This document shows positions 53,109 through 62,288 of a DNA stretch of 64,000 bases, one piece after another. The translations under genes and the position numbers were made by a program. Source of the DNA: Lacrimispora xylanolytica (lineage in GTDB: Bacteria; Bacillota; Clostridia; Lachnospirales; Lachnospiraceae); contig NZ_CP113524.1 in the NCBI RefSeq assembly GCF_026723765.1, positions 806,001 through 870,000 of the forward strand, written 5' to 3'. The notes beneath the pieces are model-generated. The model saw nothing but the letters and a program-made list of their open reading frames with translations, was not told the origin of the DNA and did not search any database. Position 1 is the first letter of the stretch. The number at the start of each line of letters is the position of its first letter.

Positions 53109-53158
53109 GGCAAAATATGGCATAGAGGGCTAAATGAGTATAAAGGGAGAAAAGTTAT

Positions 53159-54523
53159 ATGGATTCGAAGAATTTTAGCGCATTTGAGATTGATGCCATA
53201 GGTGAAATACTAAATATAAGCCTGGGTGCCTCAGCCACTGCAGTATCTACCATGCTCAATGCCAGAGTTGACATAACTACACCAGTGGTCAGAGTATTAA
53301 CAAGGGAAGAATTTGAAATATCAAATCTGGAGCCTGCAGTAGGCGTAGAAATTACATATACTGCTGGATTAAGCGGAAGCAATATTATGCTTTTAAAAAA
53401 GCATGATGTAAAGATTATCGTAGATATGATGATGGGAATGGAAACTCCGGAAGAAGAGTTTGAGTTAAATGAGCTGAACATCAGCGCCATCTGCGAAGTC
53501 ATGAACCAGATGATGGGAGCATCAGCAACAGCACTCTCCGAGTTCTTATCAAAAGCAGTTAATATTTCCACGCCCAGTTCTTTTGAAATTGGGGACCTTG
53601 ATGATTTTAAGGAAAAGTATTACGACAAAGATGAGGTCATGGTGGTCGTCGGCTTTACATTAAAGATAGCCGATCAGATGGAAAGTGAATTTATAAATGT
53701 TATGCCTCCAAGCCTGGCAAAGGAATTGGTAGGTGGATTTTTCACTGAGGACGATCAGGTATCAGAGCCTGAACCAGTGAGTAAGCCTGAACCAGTGCGT
53801 GAACCGGAAAAGCCGGCGGCAGGTTCGGGAGGGGGCATTCTTTCTCAGGAGGAGATTGAAAAGCTTTTATCAGGCGGTACAGCGAAGGAACCAGAAGTAG
53901 AGCCACAGCCCGTGGAAAAACCGCAGCCGGTTTCTGAATCGTCAGGCGGAGCGTTATCACAGGCTGAAATTGAAAAGCTTCTGGCTGGTAATCAGAATAC
54001 TGAGCCTGCTAAAGTGGAACAGCCTTTAACAGCAGTACCTACAGCAGTACCTACAGCAGGAGGGCAGATGGCAGGAGCAGATCAAACAAACATGCAGAAT
54101 CTGATGAATCAGTTACAGATGCAGCAGCAGATGATGAACCAAATGCAGCAAATGATTTCACAGCTTCAGGGTGGACAGCAGAATGCAGCGAAGGAAACGC
54201 ATGATCCTAAAACAATCAATGTGAAACCAATTCCTCAGAAGAATTTAAATGATAGCGTTGGTAATTACGAAGAACAGGAAGAAAACAGAGAGTTAATTAT
54301 GGGAGTGCCCCTGGAGGTTTCCGTAGAAATCGGAAGAACCAGAAAACTGGTAAAGGACATTCTTGAATTTACGAAAGGCTCCCTTGTGGTTCTTGATAAA
54401 CTGGCTGGAGATCAGGTGGATTTATATGTAAACGGCCGCTGTATAGCAAAAGGCGATGTCGTAGTAGTAGATGATAATTTCGGTATTCGAATTACAGAAA
54501 TTGTAAAAGGGAATATCCAGTAG
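53159..54523 (+). CDS. fliY: flagellar motor switch phosphatase FliY (CheC-like + FliN)
   Basis: C-ring protein with CheY-P phosphatase activity in Firmicutes. The 454-residue protein has a CheC-like domain (residues 1-200) with both phosphatase motifs (EILN and EVMN), a long linker and a C-terminal FliN domain (about 375-450, VPLEVSVEIGRTRKLVKDIL). The linker carries two FliM-like CheY-binding motifs: ILSQEEIEKLLSGG (near 227) and ALSQAEIEKLLAGN (near 266). It also has Pro/Glu repeats, a 12-base DNA repeat (54029-54060) and a Gln/Met-rich stretch (near 315-340). The usual N-terminal motif is absent. Confidence 0.94.
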   Translation: MDSKNFSAFEIDAIGEILNISLGASATAVSTMLNARVDITTPVVRVLTREEFEISNLEPAVGVEITYTAGLSGSNIMLLKKHDVKIIVDMMMGMETPEEEFELNELNISAICEVMNQMMGASATALSEFLSKAVNISTPSSFEIGDLDDFKEKYYDKDEVMVVVGFTLKIADQMESEFINVMPPSLAKELVGGFFTEDDQVSEPEPVSKPEPVREPEKPAAGSGGGILSQEEIEKLLSGGTAKEPEVEPQPVEKPQPVSESSGGALSQAEIEKLLAGNQNTEPAKVEQPLTAVPTAVPTAGGQMAGADQTNMQNLMNQLQMQQQMMNQMQQMISQLQGGQQNAAKETHDPKTINVKPIPQKNLNDSVGNYEEQEENRELIMGVPLEVSVEIGRTRKLVKDILEFTKGSLVVLDKLAGDQVDLYVNGRCIAKGDVVVVDDNFGIRITEIVKGNIQ

Positions 54524-54540
54524 AGAGGAAGTGGCAGTCG

Positions 54541-54900
54541 TTGAACAGTATAATTAGTCTGGCATCGGTATTAATTCTCACGATTTTAATTTTGTACTTA
54601 AGCTACATATTTACAAAGAGTCTTGGGAAGGGCATCGGGTTAAAGCGCGGGGGTACACATATGCAGATGCTGGACAGGCTTCCGCTGGGGCAGGATAAGG
54701 CGGTTGCTATTGTTCAACTTAGCAGTCATTACTATCTTATTGGTATTGCAGCTTCTCAGATTACACTTCTGGCTGAAATACCGGAAGAGGAAATAGATTT
54801 AGAAGGGTATGAATCCTCACCGCTTTCCGGCGCTGAGGGTTATCTCGATTTTAAAAAACTACTTAAGAAGTATTCAGACAGACACAAGAAAGATGAGTAA
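54541..54900 (+). CDS. fliO: flagellar biosynthetic protein FliO
   Basis: The 119-residue membrane protein has one N-terminal hydrophobic helix (residues 5-28), then a basic RGGTHMQMLDRLPLGQDKAVAIVQL segment typical of the FliO/FliZ family, which aids FliP assembly. It begins with TTG at 54541, behind AGAGGAAG. It immediately precedes fliP. Confidence 0.85.
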   Translation: MNSIISLASVLILTILILYLSYIFTKSLGKGIGLKRGGTHMQMLDRLPLGQDKAVAIVQLSSHYYLIGIAASQITLLAEIPEEEIDLEGYESSPLSGAEGYLDFKKLLKKYSDRHKKDE

Positions 54901-54911
54901 GGAGGAACAGA

Positions 54912-55574
54912 ATGAATACAGATGCCTTGATTAATATCAATGGGGGCCGAATGCCAACGCTTGAGTTGTTTCTCATTCTGACCATCATTTCGTTGATGCC
55001 TTCTATCTTAGTGATGATGACATCCTTTACAAGGATAGTCATTATCTTGTCTTTTACAAGAAATGCTCTGGGAATCCAGCAAACGCCGCCAAATATGGTT
55101 TTGGTGGGAATTGCATTGTTTTTAACCCTGTTTATCATGGATCCGGTGATAAAGGATATCAACACAAATGCTTATCAGCCCTATCTGAAAGAAGAGATAA
55201 AACAGGAAGAAGCCATAAAACGAGCAGAGGTTCCCATGAAACGTTTTATGCTAAAGCAGACAGAGACCTCCACGTTAAATGTTTTTACTGATTTATCCAA
55301 AATAGAAAAGCCTGAAAACTTAGAAGACCTTCCAATGACCGTAGTCATTCCTTCCTTTATGACCTCTGAGCTAAAGAGAGCATTTACCGCAGGATTTATG
55401 ATTTTCCTGCCATTTATGCTTGTGGATATCATTGTATCCAGTACGCTAATGTCCATGGGTATGGTAATGCTTCCGCCAGCAATGATCTCACTTCCTTTTA
55501 AGCTCCTTTTATTTGTGACGATCAATGGCTGGGAGCTATTGTTTACGAATCTGGTTAAAAGCTTTCATTACTGA
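54912..55574 (+). CDS. fliP: flagellar export gate protein FliP
   Basis: Core of the export gate. The 220-residue protein has the conserved FTRIVIILSFTRNALGIQQTPPNMVL-type segment (split here: FTRIVIILSF then ALGIQQTPPN), the VIPSFMTSELKRAF loop and SMGMVMLPPAMISLPFKLLLF at the end. The leading signal-like helix of enteric FliP is short. AAGGAGG precedes the ATG. Confidence 0.95.
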   Translation: MNTDALININGGRMPTLELFLILTIISLMPSILVMMTSFTRIVIILSFTRNALGIQQTPPNMVLVGIALFLTLFIMDPVIKDINTNAYQPYLKEEIKQEEAIKRAEVPMKRFMLKQTETSTLNVFTDLSKIEKPENLEDLPMTVVIPSFMTSELKRAFTAGFMIFLPFMLVDIIVSSTLMSMGMVMLPPAMISLPFKLLLFVTINGWELLFTNLVKSFHY

Positions 55575-55588
55575 CGGGAGGAATTAAA

Positions 55589-55849
55589 ATGACAGAAGTT
55601 GCACTTAGCAGTCTGATGTATGAAATGTTTGGGGCAGCGGTAAAGCTTGCAGGTCCCGTTTTAATTGTAAGTATGATCATTGGTATCGTAATATCCATTT
55701 TGCAGGCAGCAACCCAGATTCACGAACAGACCATCACATTTGTGCCAAAGCTGTTGGTAATTGGACTGATGCTGCTGATCATGGGAAGCAATATGATGGA
55801 CATGCTTTGTGATTTTACAATACGTATTTTTAATACCATGCTGGGGTAG
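55589..55849 (+). CDS. fliQ: flagellar export gate protein FliQ
   Basis: The 86-residue protein has two TM helices (near 15-40 and 50-72) separated by QAATQIHEQTITFVPKL, the signature of FliQ. It follows fliP by 14 bases and precedes fliR, the invariant order. Confidence 0.94.
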   Translation: MTEVALSSLMYEMFGAAVKLAGPVLIVSMIIGIVISILQAATQIHEQTITFVPKLLVIGLMLLIMGSNMMDMLCDFTIRIFNTMLG

Positions 55850-55876
55850 GGAAAAGCGACAGAAAGGAAGAATTCA

Positions 55877-56638
55877 ATGCCGGAAATAGGACAGATTATG
55901 CTGTTTTCCCTGATTTTTATGAGAATGTCAGGATTCATTCTGCTGAACCCTATTCTGGGAAGAAAGAACATCCCGGTACAGGTAAAAGCCGGAATGGTCA
56001 TGGTGTTCACGCTTCTTATTTACTCCTTTTCTTCCGCACAAGTACCGGAGCCAGTCAATTCCATTGAATATTCCGTGCTTCTCATGAAAGAGTTTGCTAT
56101 GGGGTATGCGATCGGATTTGTAATTGATCTCTTTTTCTTAGTCATTACCTTTGCAGGCTCCGTAATTGATTACCAGATGGGACTTTCCATGGCTACGATC
56201 TTTGATCCGCAAAGCAATGCTCAGATCGCTTTAAGCGGCAGCCTTTACCATACGTATTTCATGCTGTTGTTTTTCGCAGTTGACGGTCACCTGGCACTTT
56301 TTAAGCTTTTGATCACATCGGCTGAATTTGTTCCTTATGGTCAGGTGGTTATAGGCCCTCAGGTAGCATGGGCAATGATTGAGGTGTTTATCCAATGCAT
56401 GATCATGGCTGTTAAATTTTCATTTCCAATCGTGGCTATTGAGTTTCTGGTGGAAATTGCTGTTGGTATTCTGATGAAGATCATACCGCAGATCAACATA
56501 TTTGTTGTTAATATACAGGCAAAGCTCATTGTTGGCTTATTAATGCTTATTTTCTTATTTTCACCCATGTCAGATTATTTGGGTGACATTATAAGCCAGA
56601 TGCTTTTAACGGTGCAGCATATTATCAAGCTATTATAA
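55877..56638 (+). CDS. fliR: flagellar export gate protein FliR
   Basis: The 253-residue membrane protein has about six TM helices and the FliR motifs FMRMSGFILLNPILGRKNIP, GYAIGFVIDLFF, DYQMGLSMATIFDP and LSPMSDYL near the end (FSPMSDYLGDII here). It is a separate gene, not fused to flhB. Confidence 0.94.
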   Translation: MPEIGQIMLFSLIFMRMSGFILLNPILGRKNIPVQVKAGMVMVFTLLIYSFSSAQVPEPVNSIEYSVLLMKEFAMGYAIGFVIDLFFLVITFAGSVIDYQMGLSMATIFDPQSNAQIALSGSLYHTYFMLLFFAVDGHLALFKLLITSAEFVPYGQVVIGPQVAWAMIEVFIQCMIMAVKFSFPIVAIEFLVEIAVGILMKIIPQINIFVVNIQAKLIVGLLMLIFLFSPMSDYLGDIISQMLLTVQHIIKLL

Positions 56639-56662
56639 GTGCAAAGGATGTGAGGAACGAAA

Positions 56663-57724
56663 ATGGCAGATAGTTCAAAGACCGAGAAGGCCACGCCGAA
56701 AAAGCGGCGGGACGAACGAAAGAAAGGCCATGTTGCAGTCAGTAAAGATGTGGTAATGATATGTTCTCTTCTTGGAACATTTGTAATGTTAAAGATGCTG
56801 TTTCCTCTCATTTACCGAACCATGCGGGACTTTATGATAAAATATATCAGCCTGGCTCCAATGGCTGAAACACTTTCTGACCATACGAAGCGGGCATACT
56901 TAGACATGGCTACAGCAGTTTTAAAGGGGGCAGTCCCCATCGTGGTTGTTTCCATGGTGCTGGCAATCCTCGGAACAGCATTGCAGACTAAATTTATATT
57001 TACAAAGAAGAATATGGTACCTCAGTTTAGCAGGCTGAGCCCCTTAAAAGGGATAAAGAATATGTTCTCTTTGAAAAGCCTGGTGGAGCTAACAAAGAAT
57101 TTAATAAAAATCACACTTTTGATTGTAATTTTATATCAGATCATTATGGGAGATTTAAGGGGCGTTGCCAGAACCATTGATATGGATATCCGGGATTCCG
57201 CAGTTTTTGTACTTGATTCTGTCATGAGTATGGTATATAAGGTCTGCATTGTATTTATAGCGGTAGCGGCCTTTGACTATTTTTATCAATGGTGGGATTA
57301 TGAACGCCAGATTAAGATGTCAAAGCAGGATTTAAAAGAAGAATTTAAACAGACAGAGGGTAATCCCGAGATCAAGGGAAAGATCCGAAGCATTCAGAGA
57401 GAGCGGGCCAGATCCCGTATGATGCAGGCGGTACCCACTGCAGACGTTATTATCCGTAACCCCACCCACTACGCAGTGGCCCTGCGTTACGATCTGGAAA
57501 AGGACAATGCTCCAATGCTGGTTGCCAAAGGCCAGGATGAGCTGGCTCTCAGGATCGTGGCAGTTGGTGAGGAACATGGAGTATACGTACTGGAAAATAA
57601 ACCTTTGGCCAGAGGTATTTTTGCCAGTACTCAGGTCGGGGCGGAGATTTCTCCGGAGTATTATGGTATGGTTGCAGAGATTCTGGTTTATGTATACCGT
57701 ATGAATAACAAAATCATCGAATAG
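56663..57724 (+). CDS. flhB: flagellar export switch protein FlhB
   Basis: Export component that switches from hook to filament substrates after autocleavage. The 353-residue protein starts KTEKATPKKRRDERKKG, has four TM helices and carries the self-cleaving NPTH motif in VIIRNPTHYAVALRY near residue 265. The usual substrate is FliK, encoded in the same cluster. Confidence 0.95.
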   Translation: MADSSKTEKATPKKRRDERKKGHVAVSKDVVMICSLLGTFVMLKMLFPLIYRTMRDFMIKYISLAPMAETLSDHTKRAYLDMATAVLKGAVPIVVVSMVLAILGTALQTKFIFTKKNMVPQFSRLSPLKGIKNMFSLKSLVELTKNLIKITLLIVILYQIIMGDLRGVARTIDMDIRDSAVFVLDSVMSMVYKVCIVFIAVAAFDYFYQWWDYERQIKMSKQDLKEEFKQTEGNPEIKGKIRSIQRERARSRMMQAVPTADVIIRNPTHYAVALRYDLEKDNAPMLVAKGQDELALRIVAVGEEHGVYVLENKPLARGIFASTQVGAEISPEYYGMVAEILVYVYRMNNKIIE

Positions 57725-57765
57725 AAAAAAGCAGCAGAGATACTTGAAAGAAATGGTGTAAAAGA

Positions 57766-59835
57766 ATGAAGAACTTACTGAAAAATTCCGTAGTAGTATT
57801 TGTCATTATGATTGTACTTCTGTTGATTATTCCATTGCCTCCGTTCTTTATGGATGTAATGATTATCATAAATATATCCCTGTCCATGATTATCTTGCTG
57901 ATAAGCATGAACATTAGAGAGCCATTGGAATTTTCCATATTCCCTTCCCTGCTCTTGATTACTACCCTTTTGCGTCTGGGATTAAACGTGTCTTCCACCA
58001 GAAATATTTTGGCGAACCACGGGTCCTCAGGACAGGTAATCAAAGCATTTGGTGACTTCGTTTTACAGGGAAATATTGTTGTTGGTTTTATCATATTCAT
58101 TATCATTGTTTTGATGAACTTTCTTGTTATTACCAAAGGTACGGAACGTGTATCAGAAGTAGCAGCCAGATTTACTCTGGATGCCATGCCTGGTAAACAG
58201 ATGGCCATAGATGCAGATTTAAGTTCTGGTTTAATCGATGAGCAGGAGGCAAAGCTCAGACGATATAAAATCCAGAAGGAAGCCGATTTCTACGGAGCCA
58301 TGGATGGTGCCACCAAGTTCGTAAAGGGAGACGCTATCATGTCTCTTATTATCGCAGCGGTAAACTTTATCGGTGGCGCGGTAATTGGTATGGTTCAGGC
58401 TACTATGCCATTTTCCGAGGTAATGACGGTATACAGCATTGCTACGGTAGGTGATGGCCTTGTCAGCCAGATTCCCTCCCTATTAATTGCAACAGCCACC
58501 GGTATGATTGTAACCAGAGCGGTATCCGAGGGCAGCTTAAATGAAGATGTATCCTCCCAGTTCACCGCACAGCCAAAAGCAATTATGCTTACCGGATTTG
58601 TTATGGTAATACTTATGCTCGTGCCTGGAATGCCTAAGGTACAGCTGGCTCTTATGGCAGTTATGCTTGTTGCTTCCGGTTTTCACCTTGAGAGGAAAGT
58701 AAAACAGTCAGCTGTCAGGGACCAGATGCTAGAAGCCACTCAGGCAGTCGAGGAAGCAGCTCAGCAGCCCTCTGATGAGGAATCCTATTACCGTGATGTC
58801 AATAATGTTTATTCTTTAATTAATGTTGAACCAATAGAGATGGAATTTGGTTACAGTTTAATCCCGCTGATTGATGAGAGCAGCGGCGGAAAGATGATTA
58901 ACCGTATCGTTATATTCCGCAGACAGTACGCCCAGGATATGGGATTTGTAATACCATCTGTTAGATTGAGAGACAGTTCCAGCTTAAACACCAATCAGTA
59001 TGTGATTAAGATCAGAGGAGAAGAAGTGTCTAAGGGCGAAATTCTGGTAGATTATTATCTGGCCCTGGAACCTCCAATGCTATCTGGAGAAGTAGATGGA
59101 ATTGAAACCGTGGAACCTGCCTATGGAATTCCAAGTAAATGGATTCGCCCTGAGAATAAGGAGATGGCTGAGATTTACGGGTATACGGTTATTGATCCGC
59201 TGTCTGTTATGCTTACTCATCTTTCAGAGACCATCAAGCAGCATGCATATGAACTGCTTGGACGCCAGGAGGTCATGCAGCTGCTAGATAATGTGAAGAA
59301 GCATTCAGCAGAGCTGGTTGATGAACTGATCCCCAGCCAGTTTACATATGGAAATCTTCAAAAGATCCTTAATAACCTTTTAAAAGAGGGCGTGCCCATT
59401 AAGGATATGGAGACAATTCTTGCGACAATTGTAGATTCCATCCCTGTCACCAGGGATATCGATGTTATAACTGAAAATATTAGAATCGCCTTAAAGAGAA
59501 CGATTACAAGAATGTTCTGTGACGGAGGGCAGATGAAGGTTCTAACCCTGGACGCGGATTTGGAGAAAAATATCATCAGCAGTATGGCAAAGGGCGAACA
59601 AGGAGTGTATCTTGCCCTCAGCCCTGATGTAATGCAGTCGGTAATCGGACAGATGGGTGAACACATCAAGAAATTCAGTGATTTAAATCAGAAGCCGGTC
59701 GTTTTAACAAGCCAGGTGGTCAGACTGTATTTTTATCGTTTGATTGAACAGTTCTATCCCAATGTATATGTCCTTTCGTTTAATGAGATTGCAAATAATA
59801 TTCAGATTCAGGCAGTCGGAAATATTACCGTTTGA
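57766..59835 (+). CDS. flhA: flagellar export protein FlhA
   Basis: Large export-gate ring. The 689-residue protein has about eight TM helices in the first 320 residues, the LRLGLNVSSTR and FHIPEP-region equivalents, and the cytoplasmic FHIPEP loop TLDAMPGKQMAIDADL...LIDEQEAKLRR. A C-terminal cytoplasmic domain with NLLKEGVPIKDMETIL follows. It ends just before the sigma factor gene; flhF and flhG, which usually follow in Firmicutes, are absent. Confidence 0.95.
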   Translation: MKNLLKNSVVVFVIMIVLLLIIPLPPFFMDVMIIINISLSMIILLISMNIREPLEFSIFPSLLLITTLLRLGLNVSSTRNILANHGSSGQVIKAFGDFVLQGNIVVGFIIFIIIVLMNFLVITKGTERVSEVAARFTLDAMPGKQMAIDADLSSGLIDEQEAKLRRYKIQKEADFYGAMDGATKFVKGDAIMSLIIAAVNFIGGAVIGMVQATMPFSEVMTVYSIATVGDGLVSQIPSLLIATATGMIVTRAVSEGSLNEDVSSQFTAQPKAIMLTGFVMVILMLVPGMPKVQLALMAVMLVASGFHLERKVKQSAVRDQMLEATQAVEEAAQQPSDEESYYRDVNNVYSLINVEPIEMEFGYSLIPLIDESSGGKMINRIVIFRRQYAQDMGFVIPSVRLRDSSSLNTNQYVIKIRGEEVSKGEILVDYYLALEPPMLSGEVDGIETVEPAYGIPSKWIRPENKEMAEIYGYTVIDPLSVMLTHLSETIKQHAYELLGRQEVMQLLDNVKKHSAELVDELIPSQFTYGNLQKILNNLLKEGVPIKDMETILATIVDSIPVTRDIDVITENIRIALKRTITRMFCDGGQMKVLTLDADLEKNIISSMAKGEQGVYLALSPDVMQSVIGQMGEHIKKFSDLNQKPVVLTSQVVRLYFYRLIEQFYPNVYVLSFNEIANNIQIQAVGNITV

Positions 59836-59870
59836 CAGGATTTTATGTCAGAAAGGCAGTGTTAGTCGGA

Positions 59871-60647
59871 ATGGAACAGGATTTTAGCCAAAGCACCAAT
59901 GAAGAGTTACTAATTAAATATAAGCGGAGTAAGGATATTAAAATCAAGCATGAGCTGGTAATGCGTTATATGTATATGGTCAAGAGCATATCCATTCAAA
60001 TGCGTGATGTATATTTAAGCTTTGCTCAGGTGGAAGACATTGTAAATGAAGGTGTGCTTACAATCATGAGCGGGATTGAGAAATTTGATCCTGAGATGAA
60101 TGTAAAGTTTGAAACGTATATTTCCAAGCGGATACGCGGTATGATTATTGACATGGCAAGAAAACAGGACTGGATTCCAAGAAGTGTGAGGAAGAATGCC
60201 AAGGATCTTGATAATGCTGCCATGGAATTGTGCAACCGTCTTGGCCGTTTTCCAACACCCAAGGAAACCGCAGACCATATGAATATCAGTCTGGAAAAGT
60301 ATCAGGAGGCCGTAGGCAAAACCAATATTTACAGCGTGCTCTCCTTAGATATGGTTTTAGAGGCCGGAAGTGAGAATAAAAAGGTGCTTCAGCTTCCCGC
60401 CATCAATGAAAATGACCAGCCGGAGGACCATTATCTCCAGGAAGAATTCAAGCAGGTTCTTGTTTCTGCCATAAATAATTTAAAAGAAAATGAACAAAAG
60501 GTTATTTCTTTGTATTATATGGACGAATTAAATATGAAGGAGATTGCTCAGGTTATGAGTGTCAGTGAGCCCAGAATCTCCCAGATTCATTCGAATGCCA
60601 TACAAAAGCTAAGGCTTTATTTGACCAATTTTATAAATGGGAAATAA
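59871..60647 (+). CDS. sigD: sigma-28 family RNA polymerase sigma factor (FliA/SigD type)
   Basis: Directs transcription of late flagellar and chemotaxis genes. The 258-residue protein has sigma region 2 (YLSFAQVEDIVNEGVL, then FDPEMNVKFETYISKRIRG), region 3 (WIPRSVRKNAKDLDNA, GRFPTPKETADHM) and region 4 (LKENEQKVISLYYMDELNMKEIAQVM, then EPRISQIHSNAI). The order and lengths match FliA/WhiG. Start ATG 59871 lacks a strong RBS; the frame is open from TTG 59832, which overlaps flhA, so coupling to flhA translation is possible. Confidence 0.93.
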   Translation: MEQDFSQSTNEELLIKYKRSKDIKIKHELVMRYMYMVKSISIQMRDVYLSFAQVEDIVNEGVLTIMSGIEKFDPEMNVKFETYISKRIRGMIIDMARKQDWIPRSVRKNAKDLDNAAMELCNRLGRFPTPKETADHMNISLEKYQEAVGKTNIYSVLSLDMVLEAGSENKKVLQLPAINENDQPEDHYLQEEFKQVLVSAINNLKENEQKVISLYYMDELNMKEIAQVMSVSEPRISQIHSNAIQKLRLYLTNFINGK

Positions 60648-60663
60648 GGAAGGGGATAAAAAT

Positions 60664-61467
60664 ATGTTTCATGGGTTTTATAATCTGGCGTCTGGAATGC
60701 TATATCAGAACCGGAACTTGAATACAATCAGTAATAACATGGTAAACGTGAGCACCCCAGGATATAAGTCAGATCAGATGGTCAGTACCACATTTAAGGA
60801 CGAATTGCTCTACCGCAATGGAAATCGTAACAAAAGCAATCCCACCCAGATTGGTTCTGTCTCCATGATACGTTCTGTAGGAGAAACCAAAACCAGCTAT
60901 AATCAGGGCAATGTAGAAGAAACAGGCAATAACCTGGATTTTGCATTGACACAGCCTGGTTTCTTTGCCGTTCAGGATAAAGACGGTAACCGGCTCTATA
61001 CGAGAAATGGTTCTTTTACCACAGACCAGGAAGGTTATTTAAGCTTACCCTCTATCGGAAGAGTACTTGGTGAAGATGGAAATCCCATTGAGATGACCTC
61101 AGACCGTATTTCCGTAGATCAATCAGGAAATATTTATGAGGTACCGGTAAAGGGGTTAGGCGGTGAGGAAGAAGGAACATCATCCGAAGAAACAGAGCCA
61201 GTACTTCTTGGAAAAATAGGCGTCTTTAACTTTAATGACTATACCCAGTTGGTAAAAGGAAACAATGGAACCTTTAAAGCAACAGAAGACGGTACAGCAG
61301 TGAATGGCGGAATTCAGTGGAAATCCCTGGAACGGTCTAACATTGATCCCATTGATCAGATGACAGCGATGATGACCAGTCAGAGGGCATCTCAAAGTGC
61401 AGCCCAGGTACTTAAAATGTATGACCAGCTTATGGGAAAAATCGTAAGTGATATAGGCAGAATCTAA
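60664..61467 (+). CDS. flgF: flagellar basal-body rod protein, FlgF type
   Basis: Rod protein of the FlgF/FlhO group. The 267-residue product has the N-terminal NLNTISNNMVNVSTPGYKSDQ, TGNNLDFALTQPGFFAVQD, TRNGSFTTDQEGYL and C-terminal RSNIDPIDQMTAMMTSQRA. An acidic insertion (GGEEEGTSSEETEP) lies near residue 170. ATG 60664 follows AAGGGGAT; the 60637 ATG would overlap the sigma gene and has no proper site. Confidence 0.88.
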   Translation: MFHGFYNLASGMLYQNRNLNTISNNMVNVSTPGYKSDQMVSTTFKDELLYRNGNRNKSNPTQIGSVSMIRSVGETKTSYNQGNVEETGNNLDFALTQPGFFAVQDKDGNRLYTRNGSFTTDQEGYLSLPSIGRVLGEDGNPIEMTSDRISVDQSGNIYEVPVKGLGGEEEGTSSEETEPVLLGKIGVFNFNDYTQLVKGNNGTFKATEDGTAVNGGIQWKSLERSNIDPIDQMTAMMTSQRASQSAAQVLKMYDQLMGKIVSDIGRI

Positions 61468-61481
61468 GGGAGGAATATCCG

Positions 61482-62255
61482 ATGAATCAATCTTTTTACA
61501 TAGGAGCATTGGGGGCAATGAATCAGCAGACAAAACTGAATATTGTGTCCAATAATATTGCAAATGTCAACACCGTTGGTTTTAAACCTCAAAACGGTGT
61601 ATTTTCTGATTTAGTATATGAAAAAGTGAGAAATGCCAAAGGTGAAAATGGTGCCATGTCAGGAAGCGGTACCAGAATAGAGACTGTAAAGTCAAATATG
61701 AGTACCATGCCATATACTGAAACAGGTCTTGATAACGATTATGCTATTCCAGGAGAAGGATTTTTCATGTTAAAGGATCCGGTGACCGGAGAAGTCACTT
61801 ACTCAAGAGATGGCCGGTTTCAGCTTGCAAAGACAGAAGATAAGTTCTATCTTGTAAACACAGAAGGAAAGAGGGTCATGAACATGGATCAGGAAGAAGT
61901 ATCCTACGATGTGAAACCAGCTTCCTATCCTGAAAACCAAGAAGACGCAGAGGATGAAGAGAAAGAAGAGCTAAACGAGGGAGAGCACGATCCCAAGGCA
62001 ATTGGTGTCTATACATTTTCAAGAATGGACGGTCTTCAGGATGTAGGCGGAAATGCTTTTGTAGCTTCTGCTAAAAACGGTGATCCCATACTTCTTGAGA
62101 AAGCAAAAGTAGTAAAAGGGGCTCTGGAGAGTTCAGGCACGGATTTTGCCCTTGAAATGACAAGAATGATGGAGGCGCAAAGAGCCTATTCCTATGCACT
62201 AAAGATGGTACAGACTTCAGACGAAGTAGAAACCACAATCAATTCGCTGCGATAA
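61482..62255 (+). CDS. flgG: flagellar distal rod protein, FlgG type
   Basis: The 257-residue product has LNIVSNNIANVNTVGFKPQN, IPGEGFFMLKDP, SRDGRFQLAKT and the C-terminal SGTDFALEMTRMMEAQRAYSYALKMVQTSDE of FlgG-type rod proteins. A strongly acidic stretch (ENQEDAEDEEKEELNEGEH, near 148-166) interrupts the middle, at a place comparable to the insertion in flgF. It is 15 bases after flgF, as in the Bacillus flhO-flhP pair. Which of the two is FlgF or FlgG is judged by order. Confidence 0.87.
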   Translation: MNQSFYIGALGAMNQQTKLNIVSNNIANVNTVGFKPQNGVFSDLVYEKVRNAKGENGAMSGSGTRIETVKSNMSTMPYTETGLDNDYAIPGEGFFMLKDPVTGEVTYSRDGRFQLAKTEDKFYLVNTEGKRVMNMDQEEVSYDVKPASYPENQEDAEDEEKEELNEGEHDPKAIGVYTFSRMDGLQDVGGNAFVASAKNGDPILLEKAKVVKGALESSGTDFALEMTRMMEAQRAYSYALKMVQTSDEVETTINSLR

Positions 62256-62288
62256 ATATCGTAAGCGTTAAGGAAAGAGGGCGATGAA

